In this document: positions 54,322 through 63,137 of the stretch, piece after piece
How positions within the stretch are numbered: the first letter of the stretch is position 1
How the letters are laid out: the number at the start of each line of letters is the position of its first letter
Source of the DNA: Palsa-506 sp963786975
GTDB taxonomy: Bacteria > Actinomycetota > Actinomycetes > Streptosporangiales > Streptosporangiaceae
DNA: 64,000 nt
Assembly (NCBI GenBank): GCA_963786975.1
Contig: CAWBBE010000001.1
Coordinates: 811,358-875,357, forward strand
Direction of reading: 5' to 3'
Notes under the pieces: generated by a model
What the model was told of the DNA's origin: nothing
Database searches by the model: none
The model's input: only the letters and a program-made list of their open reading frames with translations
Translations under genes and position numbers: made by a program

Positions 54322-55811
54322 CTGGCGCTGGCTCGGCGGGCGGGCTGGCGACCCGGACCCGGCACCGGCTGCGGCCGGACCCATCCCGCACGCTGAGCCG
54401 GCTCTTCGTGCCGGGCCAGGAGAACCTGATCAGGGGCGAGTCGCGGGCGATGGCCGTGATCGACCGGGTGCTCGCGATGAGCGAGGACGAGGCGGACCGC
54501 GCGCTGGCCAGGACGATGGCCAGGTTCTCCGGCCGGTACCGCGACCTGGCGGAGACCCTGGAGCGCAACTTCGGGCTGGTCGCCTACCGGCTCGGCGGCG
54601 AGATCGAGGTCGGCTGCGCCCGGCGGCGCCTGATCGGGGCGTATTTCACCCAGCAGTACGCGCTGGAGGCCGCCGCCCTGTTCAACCCGTCCATCGTGGC
54701 GCATCCCGACCAGGCCGGCTGCGCGGCCGGCCAGATCCGGTTCGTGCTGAGCCTGCGGGCGGTCGGCGAGGGCCACCTGTCCAGCATCGAGTTCCGGACC
54801 GGCACGGTCAGCGGCGACGGCGAGATCAGCATCGACCCGCCGGGCCGGTTCCCGGACACCGGGCAGTCCCGCCCGGTGTCCTATCACCGGAGCCTTTTCC
54901 AGGCGAAGCTCGCCGAGCTCGGCCACGAGGAGGAGAACGCGCAGTTCCTCTGGAGCCTGCTGCCGCCGAGGTTCGGCATGGACGAGCTCAACGCCGCGAT
55001 CGCCGAGCTGGCCCTGCAGCAGGTGCTGCGCGGCGACTCGGTGGCCCTGGTGGACTGGGTCCGCTGGCTGGCCGCGTCCAACTACGAGGTCGAATTCGAC
55101 CCGCGGTACGCCATTTCCGAGCGGGTGCTGTGGCCAAGCGGGCCGGCCGAGAGCCACGGCATGGAAGACGCCCGGTTCGTCCGGTTCGATGACGGAGACG
55201 GCAGCGGCCCGGTCTACTTCGCGACGTACTCGGCATTCGACGGCCGCCGGGTCGCCTCGCACCTGATCGAGACCACGGACTTCCGCAGCTTCGCCATCTC
55301 CCAGCTGGTCGGCCAGTCGGCCAGCAACAAGGGCATGGCGCTGTTCCCGCGCCGGGTCGGCGGCCGCTACGCGGCGCTGTCCCGCTGGGACCGGGAGCGG
55401 AACGCGATCGCGTACTCGCCGGACGGCCGCCGCTGGGGCGAGGCAGCCACCGTGCAGGAGCCCGCACGGCCCTGGGAACTCGTCCAGCTGGGCAACTGCG
55501 GCTCGCCGCTGGAGACGCCAGCCGGCTGGCTGGTCTTCACGCACGGCGTGGGGCCGATGCGGGAGTATGCGATCGGCGCGATCCTGCTCGACCTGGACGA
55601 CCCCGGGCGGCTGCTCGGCGCGCTGCCGGAACCGCTGCTCGTCGCCGAGGATGCCGAGCGCGATGGCTACGTGCCCGACGTGGTCTACTCGTGCGGCTCG
55701 CTGCTGCACGGCGACCTGGTGGTGCTGCCCTATGGCTGCAGCGATTCCTCGGTCCGGTTCGCCATCATCGACCTGCCGCGGCTGCTCGGCCGGCTGCGAC
55801 CACCGGGCTGA
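54318..55811 (+). CDS. GH130-family glycoside phosphorylase/hydrolase
   Basis: GTG start overlaps the upstream stop. A 497-aa protein; a five-blade propeller occupies about 90-480. Signatures include NPSIVAHPDQ, SHGMEDARFVRF with the GH130 acidic pair, SNKGMALFPRRVGGRYAALS, WELVQLGNCGSPLETPAGWL and VVYSCGSLL. GH130 enzymes cleave beta-mannosides with phosphate (or water). A roughly 90-residue helical N-terminal extension precedes the propeller. With the GT4 and toroid proteins this suggests synthesis and recycling of an intracellular mannose-containing glycan. Confidence 0.9.
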   Translation: MTGAGSAGGLATRTRHRLRPDPSRTLSRLFVPGQENLIRGESRAMAVIDRVLAMSEDEADRALARTMARFSGRYRDLAETLERNFGLVAYRLGGEIEVGCARRRLIGAYFTQQYALEAAALFNPSIVAHPDQAGCAAGQIRFVLSLRAVGEGHLSSIEFRTGTVSGDGEISIDPPGRFPDTGQSRPVSYHRSLFQAKLAELGHEEENAQFLWSLLPPRFGMDELNAAIAELALQQVLRGDSVALVDWVRWLAASNYEVEFDPRYAISERVLWPSGPAESHGMEDARFVRFDDGDGSGPVYFATYSAFDGRRVASHLIETTDFRSFAISQLVGQSASNKGMALFPRRVGGRYAALSRWDRERNAIAYSPDGRRWGEAATVQEPARPWELVQLGNCGSPLETPAGWLVFTHGVGPMREYAIGAILLDLDDPGRLLGALPEPLLVAEDAERDGYVPDVVYSCGSLLHGDLVVLPYGCSDSSVRFAIIDLPRLLGRLRPPG

Positions 55812-55923
55812 CCAGCTGGCCGATGCGGATAAGCCCGATGATGAACGGGCCGCGCAGGGCCAATCGATTTCCCGGCCCGCGGGTCTAACTGGAGGTAAGC
55901 CGAGAACCGGAAGGACCAGGTCC

Positions 55924-56484
55924 ATGCGCAATACGAAGGCCCGCCGCCAGCCTGCGGCGGCCGCCGAGATCCAGAAGCCGGACGAGCAGTGGCGGCGCGA
56001 GCTGACCCCGGCGCAGTATGCGGTGCTGCGGCAGGCTCACACCGAGCCTGCGTTCACCGGCAGGTACGTCCGCACGAAGGACAACGGCGCGTACTGCTGC
56101 GCCGGCTGCGGCGCCGAGCTGTTCAGCTCGGATGCCAAGTTCGAGTCGGGCACCGGCTGGCCGAGCTTCTACGAGCCGGCCGTGGCCAGCGCCGTCGAGC
56201 TGCGCCCCGACCACGGCCTGTTCATGCGCCGCACCGAGGTGGTCTGCCGCCGCTGCGGCGGTCACCTCGGCCACGTGTTCAGCGACGGGCCGCGGCCGAC
56301 CGGCCAGCGGTACTGCATTAACTCGTGCGCGCTGGCCTTCGAGCCGGCCGGGGCCGAGCCGGCGGCCCAGCCGATCAGCCGCAGGGCTGACCGGGCCAGC
56401 TGTCCCCGCGGGCGGCCGGCCCGGGCAGTAGCCAGGGCCCGGCCCGCCCGCGCCGGGCAGGCGGCGCCGGGCCAGCCGGGCTAA
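55924..56484 (+). CDS. msrB: Peptide methionine-(R)-S-oxide reductase with basic C-terminal tail
   Basis: A 186-aa protein whose first 145 residues are a complete MsrB: two zinc CxxC pairs (CAGC, CRRC), substrate motif GTGWPSF and the catalytic Cys in GQRYCINSCALAF. It reduces methionine-R-sulfoxide with thioredoxin. The last 40 residues are Arg/Ala-rich and not part of the family, possibly a read-on into non-conserved sequence. Independent promoter expected in the 113-bp gap. Confidence 0.95.
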   Translation: MRNTKARRQPAAAAEIQKPDEQWRRELTPAQYAVLRQAHTEPAFTGRYVRTKDNGAYCCAGCGAELFSSDAKFESGTGWPSFYEPAVASAVELRPDHGLFMRRTEVVCRRCGGHLGHVFSDGPRPTGQRYCINSCALAFEPAGAEPAAQPISRRADRASCPRGRPARAVARARPARAGQAAPGQPG

Positions 56485-56515
56485 CCTGAAGCCCGGCCGG
56501 CCACCGGAGGCACCC

Positions 56516-56797
56516 ATGTCCCTGCTGAGCGATGATCACGAGTGGTCCCAGCGGCACCTGTCGCATTACGCGGAGGGTGACCTGGGCCCGCGTGCCCGCG
56601 GCCGGCTCGGCCGGCACGCCGGGCAGTGCGCGGACTGCGGGCGCGGACTGCGCGCGATGCGCGCGCTGCTGCGGCTGATTCCGGCGATCGAGGACGGCGA
56701 GCCGGTCCGCGCCCCGGCCGGGATATTCGACCGGGTCCGCGCCGCGGCCGGGGATCGCGGCAGCGGCGCCGCGCCGGCTGCGTCGCCCGGCAGGTGA
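56516..56797 (+). CDS. Zinc-finger (zf-HC2-like) protein, probable anti-sigma factor
   Basis: A 93-aa protein: LSHYAEGDLGPRARGRLGRH then AGQCADCGRGLRAM gives the H-x3-C-x2-C anti-sigma zinc motif. A helix follows; there is no membrane segment. It is followed by an ECF sigma gene in the same reading frame after a single TGA. Sigma-then-anti-sigma order is usual, so the reversed order is noteworthy. It probably binds the neighbouring sigma factor in the cytoplasm. Confidence 0.8.
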   Translation: MSLLSDDHEWSQRHLSHYAEGDLGPRARGRLGRHAGQCADCGRGLRAMRALLRLIPAIEDGEPVRAPAGIFDRVRAAAGDRGSGAAPAASPGR

Positions 56798-56941
56798 CCC
56801 GGCCGCCATCCGGCCAGCCCGGCCTGGCCGGCCCGAGCTGGCCAGCCGCCCCGGCCCGGCCACGCGGCCCCGGCCGCCGGCCAGCGCCCGGATGACCCGG
56901 CCACCGAGGCGAGCCTGATCGCCCGCGCGAGGGCCGCCGAC

Positions 56942-57457
56942 GTGACCGCGTTCGAGCAGCTAGCAGGTGCGCACGCGGACCGGCTGTTCGCGGTGCTCTG
57001 GCGGCTGCTCGGCGACCGTGCCGCGGCGGAAGACGTCGCCCAGGAGGTCATGCTGCGCGCCTGGCGCGGCATCGGCCGGTTCCGCGGCAGCTCCAGCTTC
57101 TTCACCTGGCTCTACCGGATCGCGGTCAACGAGGCCAGCCGGTCGCTGGCCCGCCGCGCCCGGCAGCCCGCCACCGTGCCCGTCGATGACGCACTGCAGC
57201 TCCCGGCGCCGGCTGCCGGGCAGCCAGAGCGGCAGGCCGAGCGGGCCGAGCTGCGCCGGGCACTCGATGCGGCGCTGGCGGCGCTGCCGCCGGCCCAGCG
57301 GACCGCGATCGTGCTGCGCGACATCGAGGGCCTGCCGAACCGGGACGCCGCGAGGATCGCCGGCGTCAGCCAGGCCGCGTTCAAGAGCAGGCTGCATGAG
57401 GGACGGCTGAAGCTGCGCGCCGCGCTCGGCGATCAGGCGCTGCTCGACGGCCGCTGA
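56942..57457 (+). CDS. ECF RNA polymerase sigma factor
   Basis: Region 2 (ADRLFAVLWRLLGDRAAAED, VMLRAWRGIGRFRGSSSFFT) and region 4 (LPPAQRTAIVLRDIEGLPNR, AARIAGVSQAAFKSRLHEGR) are intact. GTG 56942 is the first standard start in frame, but family-like sequence DDPATEASLIARARAAD lies upstream and is open back to the TGA of the zinc-finger gene. The true start is therefore probably upstream, either a rare codon (CTG) or masked by an indel; ATG 56892 in the adjacent frame would fit. About 171-195 aa. Confidence 0.85.
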   Translation: MTAFEQLAGAHADRLFAVLWRLLGDRAAAEDVAQEVMLRAWRGIGRFRGSSSFFTWLYRIAVNEASRSLARRARQPATVPVDDALQLPAPAAGQPERQAERAELRRALDAALAALPPAQRTAIVLRDIEGLPNRDAARIAGVSQAAFKSRLHEGRLKLRAALGDQALLDGR

Positions 57458-57597
57458 TCTGGGAAAACGGCATTCCGGGTGATGACGGTCCTCCGATACC
57501 GTGCGGCGCGCGTCTAATAGGTGATTGGGGTGCACGGAGCGGGCAGCTGACGCAGTGGACCGGGCAGCGCCGGCCGACGGCGCAAGGGGAGGCTCAG

Positions 57598-57795
57598 ATG
57601 GCATCAGGAACACATCGAAGGGCTGGCCGCAGGCACGTCTCGCTGCGGCGCCGGCCAGCGGCACCGGCGGACGTGCACCAGCCGCTCGCTGACCAGCCGC
57701 AGGAAGGGTTCCGGGTGGCCCGCGGCCGCCACGCGGCCGGCCCGGCCAGCCCGCCCGGCCCGGCCCGGCCGGCCGAGGCGGCCCCGGCCGCCTAA
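57598..57795 (+). CDS. Small basic Pro/Ala/Arg-rich protein, unrecognised
   Basis: A 65-aa frame with a good AGGGGAGG ribosome site 6-7 nt before the ATG. Sequence is low-complexity (MASGTHRRAGRRHVSLRRRP, ...PARPAEAAPAA) without a domain or signal peptide. GGAAAAC at 57462 and GTC-like bases 17 nt later resemble an ECF-type promoter upstream, so it may be a target of the sigma factor before it. Could also be non-coding. Confidence 0.35.
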   Translation: MASGTHRRAGRRHVSLRRRPAAPADVHQPLADQPQEGFRVARGRHAAGPASPPGPARPAEAAPAA

Positions 57796-57895
57796 GCCCC
57801 GTGGCCAGTAAGCCGGAAGCCGCGGCCGGCGTACGGCAAGCCGCGTCACAAGATCAACTCAGTGGTCCGGGTCCGTCCGTCTGGGCGGTCAGCTC

Positions 57896-59371
57896 TTAAC
57901 CACTCCTTGATCCTGACGGAGCCGGGCGGCTCAGCCCGGGCGGCGGCTCAGCCGGGGTGGCGGGGGCGCAGGCGGGAACGGTGAGGGAGATGCGCAGCCC
58001 GTGCGGATCGTTCAGCGCGGCCGCCACAGTGCCCTGGTGGGTACTGGCGACCGCGGTGACGATGGCGAGACCCAGGCCGGATCCGGGGCGGTAGGACTGG
58101 GGCCCGGCGCGGTAGAAGCGGTCGAAGATGTGGCCGAGCTGGTCGGCCGGGACGCCGGGCCCGTCGTCGCTGACCTCGATGATGACGGTAGCGTCGCGGC
58201 CGTACGCGGTGATGCTGGCCACGGTGCCTGCCGGGGTGTGGGCGCGCACGTTGGCGAGCAGGTTGTCGACGGCCCGGCGCAGCAGCTCTTCGTCGCCGAC
58301 CGTCCCGAGGCCGGCCGCAACGTTTGCCTGCCAGGCCCGGCGCGGGTCGGCGATCACGGCCCGCTCGGCGCATTCGGTGACAAGGCCGGTGAGGTCGACC
58401 GGGTCGCGCCGCTGGCCGGGGTGCTGGTCGAGCCGGGCCAGCCGGAGCATGTCGTCGACCAGGCTGCTCATCCGCTGAGCTTCCAGCGCGATCCGCCGCA
58501 TCGCCTCGTCCACCTGGGCGCGGTCGGCCAGCACGCCTTGCTGGTAGAGCTCGGCGTTGGCGCGCAGCGAGGCCAGCGGGTTGCGCAGTTCGTGGCTGGC
58601 GTCGGCGAAGAACCGCCGGGTAAGTTCCTGGCTGGCCTCGCGCTCCTCGACGGAGGCCTCGATGCGGGCCAGCATCCCGTTGAGCGCCGCCCCGAGACGG
58701 CCTACCTCGGTGCCGGGATCGTGCGGGCTGACCCGGTCGGTCAGGTCGCCGGCGGTGATGCGGTCGGCCCGGGTGGCCATCGTCTCGATCGGGCGCAGGC
58801 CGCGGCGGACGACCCAGGCGACGCCCAGCGCGACGAGCAGGCCAGCCACGACGGAGCCGGCGATGACGATCAGCTGAAGCCGGCCGACTGTCTTGTTGAC
58901 CTGGCTGAGGTTGGTGCCGGCGACCAGGGTGCCGCCGTCAGCGGGCACGGACAGCAGGCGGAACGGGACGCGCCCGCGGGTGGTGATCACCTTCTGCGCG
59001 CGGGGGGGCACGCGATGCACGGTCGCTGCGGACCAAGACGAGCGATTGGCTGGCGAGATGACGCCGGGACCTGCTTTCTCGAAGACCAGGATCCGCCCGC
59101 GGGGGGGCACGAACGCGATGTAGTACTGGCCGGGGACGGGCAGCAGGCGGGCCTTTCTGGTCTGGACTTGCTGGACCAGCGCGCGGAGCCGCGGACCCAG
59201 GATCGGGCTGACGACGGTCTGCAGCTGCTCGTCGGTCTGGCTAAGCAGGTATCCGCGCAGCGCGGTGACCGCGGCGATGTCGAAGGCCGCTAGCGCGACG
59301 AGCGTGATCGACAAGACGGCGGCGAGGATCCGGGTGCGGAGCTGAGGCCTGCGCGGCCGTTTAGCCGCCAT
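57896..59371 (-). CDS. OmpR-family sensor histidine kinase
   Basis: A 491-aa sensor: helix 1 (RILAAVLSITLVALAAFDIA), an extracytoplasmic domain (about 40-175), helix 2 (LIVIAGSVVAGLLVALGVAW), HAMP, HisKA with ADASHELRNPLASLRANAEL and HATPase with AVDNLLANVRAHTP, VSDDGPGVP and GSGLGLAIV. Its start overlaps the regulator stop by 11 bases. All catalytic boxes are intact. Stimulus unknown. Confidence 0.95.
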   Translation of the reverse strand: MAAKRPRRPQLRTRILAAVLSITLVALAAFDIAAVTALRGYLLSQTDEQLQTVVSPILGPRLRALVQQVQTRKARLLPVPGQYYIAFVPPRGRILVFEKAGPGVISPANRSSWSAATVHRVPPRAQKVITTRGRVPFRLLSVPADGGTLVAGTNLSQVNKTVGRLQLIVIAGSVVAGLLVALGVAWVVRRGLRPIETMATRADRITAGDLTDRVSPHDPGTEVGRLGAALNGMLARIEASVEEREASQELTRRFFADASHELRNPLASLRANAELYQQGVLADRAQVDEAMRRIALEAQRMSSLVDDMLRLARLDQHPGQRRDPVDLTGLVTECAERAVIADPRRAWQANVAAGLGTVGDEELLRRAVDNLLANVRAHTPAGTVASITAYGRDATVIIEVSDDGPGVPADQLGHIFDRFYRAGPQSYRPGSGLGLAIVTAVASTHQGTVAAALNDPHGLRISLTVPACAPATPAEPPPGLSRPAPSGSRSG

Positions 59372-60104
59372 CGGAGCCTGCCAGGGCGCCAGGGCGGGGC
59401 AGCCGCAGGCTGTAGCCGATGCCGCGCTGGGTGTGGATCAGGTCGGCGCCGTGGCAGGCCAGCTTGCGCCGCAGGTACGCGACATAGGTCGACACCACCG
59501 TGCTGGACCCGCCGAAGTCGTAGTCCCACACGTGGTCCAGCAGCTGCGCCCTGGTCAGCACCCGCCCGGGGTTGAGCATCAGGTAGCGCAGCAGCCGGAA
59601 CTCGGTGGGTGACAGGTCGACCAGGTGGCCGGCCCGGCGGACCTCGTAGGCGTCCTGGTCCAGCTCGACGTCCGCGAACCTGAGCACCGGCCCGGTGGCC
59701 GCGCCGGGGCGGGTGCGGCGCAGCACGGTGCGGATCCTGGCCGCCAGCTCCTCGAGTCCGAACGGCTTGGTCATGTAGTCATCGCCGCCGAGGGTGAGCC
59801 CGGTTACCTTGTCGGCCTGGGTGTCGCGGGCGGTCAGGAAGATCACCGGCACCCGGCAGCCGTCCAGCCGCAGGCGGCGGACGACCTCGAATCCGTCGGT
59901 GTCGGGCAGCATCACGTCCAGCACGACCAGATCGAACGGGCGGTCCCGGGCCAGCCGGAGCGCTTCGGTGCCGGTCTGCGCGGTGGTCACCTCGAAGCCG
60001 AGGAACCGCAGCGAGGCGGCGACCGCATCGCGCAGGAACGGCTCGTCGTCGACCACCAGCAGCCCCCCATGATCGGGGGGCAGGCCTGCCGCCAGGTCAG
60101 CCAT
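59361..60104 (-). CDS. OmpR-family response regulator
   Basis: A 247-aa regulator with receiver residues in LLVVDDEPFLRDAV, phospho-acceptor in FDLVVLDVMLPDTDGFEVVR, switch lysine in YMTKPFGLEELAARI, and a C-terminal winged helix (LSPTEFRLLRYLMLNPGRVL, TYVAYLRRKLACHGADLIHT). Pairs with the overlapping kinase gene. The N-terminus has a short extension before the receiver. Confidence 0.95.
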   Translation of the reverse strand: MADLAAGLPPDHGGLLVVDDEPFLRDAVAASLRFLGFEVTTAQTGTEALRLARDRPFDLVVLDVMLPDTDGFEVVRRLRLDGCRVPVIFLTARDTQADKVTGLTLGGDDYMTKPFGLEELAARIRTVLRRTRPGAATGPVLRFADVELDQDAYEVRRAGHLVDLSPTEFRLLRYLMLNPGRVLTRAQLLDHVWDYDFGGSSTVVSTYVAYLRRKLACHGADLIHTQRGIGYSLRLPRPGALAGSDGG

Positions 60105-60221
60105 CGCCTCGCTCCCTTGCCCTCGCCGTCATCCGACCACATCACGGTCAGCGGCAGATGTGACTTCGCTGCGAGTTTCATGTGAGCGCGGGCCGCCCGC
60201 GGCGGCCCGCCGAGCACCCCT

Positions 60222-61712
60222 TTACAGGCCGGTCCGGGCGGTAAGCCGCCCCGACTCCACCGCCGCGGTGAAGGCCGCGTAATCCCGTTCGTTCTGGTCC
60301 GCGTAGCCGGCCGAGAAGTCCGCGATCGCGCGGTCGAAGGCGTTCCCTTTGCCCAGGTAAGAGGCGATCGCGATCCGGTCGCCCCAGCGGGCGTGCGCAC
60401 GGGCGAGGGTGGCACCGCAGATGCGCGCGTAGAGGCTGGCGCCCGGCACCAGGAGGTTGTCGACGTCCGCGCCGCCTTTCCAGTCGTGGAATTGCCGTAC
60501 GTAGTAGTCGCGGGTGACGCCGTCGAGCCCCTTTATCCGGACCCAGCCAAGGAAGATGTCGGTCGCCGCCTGCATCAGGCGCTGCCCGGCCACCACCCGC
60601 TCGCCGTGGTTCCGATAGGTGCTGGTGCCGGCGAACCGCTCGAGCACGGAGGCCTGCGCCTCCTTGACCTGCAGGAACAGCGGGTCGTTGTGGTCGCGGC
60701 CCACCATCAGCATGATGTAGCAGCGGGTCCCCACGCTGCCCACGCCTACCATCTTGTAGGCGGAGTGGACGTAGCGGAATTCTTCAATCGGGTGGTGATG
60801 GTGACCGAGCGTGCGCCGGTATGAGCTGAGCAGCTTCTTGATCAGCGGCTCGGAGTTCTCCCATTCCGACCCCGGCACGATGATGTCCTCGATCGGCACG
60901 ATCAGCGGAGGGTCGGCGACGATCCGCAACTCGCCCTCGATATGGCCGGCCCGCTTGGCGAACACCCGGGTGCTGTCCCGGGTATGCGCCTGCTGCACGT
61001 CTCGCTCGAAAGCCCGGGCCTCTTTCTTGCTGACCCGCTTGACCTTGGTTTCCTGGCGGACCAGGTTGAGCAGCACGCCGGCCTCAAGCTGGTCGTACCA
61101 CGCGCCCAGGGTCGCCATCCCGGCGGCCTGGCGGATGCGGTTCCGGTACTCAGCGACCCCGGCCATCACGATGGCACGCCGGTCGGCCCGCTGGAAGCCC
61201 CGGTCACGTCCCATGATCTCGAAGCTGGCGGCAAGGCGCTTGACGTCCCATTCCCAGGGACCGGGGAGGGTTTCGTCGAAGTCGTTGATGTCGAAGATCA
61301 GCTGCCGCTCGGGCGTGCCGAACAGGCCGAAGTTCGACAGGTGCGCGTCACCGCACGCCTGCACGGTCACCCCCGACACCGGGGTTGTCGCCAGGTCGGC
61401 CGCCATGATCAGCGCGGCGCCCCGGTAAAACGTGAACGGCGAGGCCAGCATCCGCCCGTACCGGATCGGGACCAGGTGCGGTACCCGTGACTCCCCCTGC
61501 TCCTCCAGCAGCGCTATCGGGTCCGGCCGGTCGGCCGCGGGTACCCACCGGCCGTGGCCAGCCCGTGGTGCCGTAACGCGAGCAGCCCGGCCCCTGGCTA
61601 TCCGCTCGTCCACGGTCAGGTGCGCCCGCCGCCATGACGAGGCAAACGGCGCGACCCGGTCGGCCGCCGGGTCGCCCAGCGTGGTTCCGGCCGGGCGGTT
61701 GCTTGCGGCCAT
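60222..61712 (-). CDS. DUF2252 protein
   Basis: Start at 61712 has GGAGG upstream. The 496-aa protein has a kinase/aminoglycoside-phosphotransferase-like fold: RYGRMLASPFTFYRGAALIM, the catalytic-loop-like VQACGDAHLSNFGLF and FDINDFDETLPGPWEWDVKR, then GVGSVGTRCYIMLMVGRDHN. The GDAHLSNF/DxNDFDE pair parallels the HxD and DFD/DxD elements of small-molecule kinases, so ATP-dependent phosphorylation is plausible (inference). An N-terminally truncated relative lies at 34380-35207. Stands alone. Confidence 0.92.
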   Translation of the reverse strand: MAASNRPAGTTLGDPAADRVAPFASSWRRAHLTVDERIARGRAARVTAPRAGHGRWVPAADRPDPIALLEEQGESRVPHLVPIRYGRMLASPFTFYRGAALIMAADLATTPVSGVTVQACGDAHLSNFGLFGTPERQLIFDINDFDETLPGPWEWDVKRLAASFEIMGRDRGFQRADRRAIVMAGVAEYRNRIRQAAGMATLGAWYDQLEAGVLLNLVRQETKVKRVSKKEARAFERDVQQAHTRDSTRVFAKRAGHIEGELRIVADPPLIVPIEDIIVPGSEWENSEPLIKKLLSSYRRTLGHHHHPIEEFRYVHSAYKMVGVGSVGTRCYIMLMVGRDHNDPLFLQVKEAQASVLERFAGTSTYRNHGERVVAGQRLMQAATDIFLGWVRIKGLDGVTRDYYVRQFHDWKGGADVDNLLVPGASLYARICGATLARAHARWGDRIAIASYLGKGNAFDRAIADFSAGYADQNERDYAAFTAAVESGRLTARTGL

Positions 61713-61881
61713 GCTGGCGCCTCCGGTCGTACTGTCGTCCTTGCGAGCTATCTGCCACCTAGCGAACCAGGCCCCATTAACTGCGGCAAGTCCCGCGCGC
61801 GGGGCACGCACACGGCAGTCGGCGGCCAGATTCAGTTCGCGAACTGGCGTACTTCGCCCGGCGGGTGCTGCCGGGCTTGGT

Positions 61882-62760
61882 TCAGGGCCGGATGGCCCGG
61901 ATCAGCACGTATTCGATGATCCGGCGCCGCCATAGCAGTTCAACCTGCCAGAGCAGCACGCGGGCGGCAGCCCGCTGCCCGGCTGGCGCGCCGGGCGCTG
62001 TCTTCAGCCGCTGCCCGATCAGCCGCAGCGCCGGGGCGATGACACGGTCGCCGCACATGGTGACCTCGACGGCGGTAAAGCCGGCCGCCCGGGCGGCATC
62101 GGCGATCTCGCGTGCGGTCATGGCCGCACCGGGCCGAAGCCCGAAGATGCGCAGCTGGGTAACGCCGGCCAGCAACTCGAGAGGACCGGCCTGCCGGCGC
62201 TCGGTCGAGATATCGGAGATGCTCAGCGCCCCGCCGGGCCGCAGCGCCCGGTAGCACTCGGCGAAGAACGCCCGGCGCGAGCGGAAATGGAAGGCCGCCT
62301 CCACGCTGATCACGCCGTCGATGCTTCCGCTGGCGACCGGCAGCCGGGTGGCGTCGCCTGCCACTGGCTGCGCCGCTGCCTCGCGGAGCCGCTCACGGCC
62401 GGCCGACAGCTGCCATTCGGTGATGTTCAGCGCGATCAGGCGGCGCGGACGCAGGGCTTCCGCGATGACCGGATCCTGGGTGCCGAGGCCGTTCCCGACG
62501 TCGAGGATCACTCCCGCGGAAGGCAGCGCCGATGCCACGGTCCGCACCAGCCTGCGGCAGGCCGCCCCGGCCGCATCCGCCGAACCCGGCCCCTGCCACA
62601 GGCCCAGGTTCAGCCAGCCAGGCGCGGGCGCAAGGAAAAAGTCCGATCCGAGGCTCTCGTATACCCGCGCGGCGGGATTGCGGTCCTGCCGGAAGACCCC
62701 CGCGACATGGCGCAGCTGCTGGCTCGTCCACCCGGCAGGCCCAGCTGGTTGGGTCGCCAT
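61882..62760 (-). CDS. SAM-dependent methyltransferase (class I, type 11 fold)
   Basis: SAM motif I is VILDVGNGLGTQDPVIA, with acidic loop LIALNITEWQLSAGRERL, motif II-like GDATRLPVASGSIDGVISVE and RALRPGGALSISDI. The LNLGLWQGPGSADAA region resembles small-molecule or polyketide-tailoring methyltransferases. About 292 aa from ATG 62760; ATG 62775 and 62955 are in-frame alternatives, but the extra N-terminus is not family-like. Divergent from the DUF899 gene. Confidence 0.82.
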   Translation of the reverse strand: MATQPAGPAGWTSQQLRHVAGVFRQDRNPAARVYESLGSDFFLAPAPGWLNLGLWQGPGSADAAGAACRRLVRTVASALPSAGVILDVGNGLGTQDPVIAEALRPRRLIALNITEWQLSAGRERLREAAAQPVAGDATRLPVASGSIDGVISVEAAFHFRSRRAFFAECYRALRPGGALSISDISTERRQAGPLELLAGVTQLRIFGLRPGAAMTAREIADAARAAGFTAVEVTMCGDRVIAPALRLIGQRLKTAPGAPAGQRAAARVLLWQVELLWRRRIIEYVLIRAIRP

Positions 62761-63137
62761 CTCGCGCACCAGCATACGGGCAGCCGGCCCGCCAGCCTCC
62801 CGGCCGGCCCGTCGGCCAGGGTTGGGCTGCCGCGCGGCCTTTCGTTCCGAAGCCAACTCACCGAGATCGTGGCTCTGCCTCAGCGCTTCGCTTCCCTGAC
62901 CTGCCTCGCCGCAGGTGGAGGCCTCTATGGCGTGCCCTGAGCGACCGTGATTCACCGGTGATCACCGTCCGATCGGGCATGCAACGGGCGCGGCAGCGAT
63001 GAGTTTCCGCGCCCGGTTCGGTCTCAACTTTCGTGAGCTGCTGGCGCGCGTCACCCGGGCGTCCTGGTTTGCTGCTCGATGCGGCGACCGCATGAGGTTC
63101 CATGGCCGGGGAACCGTTGCGGGGTGAGGAGGTAGTG

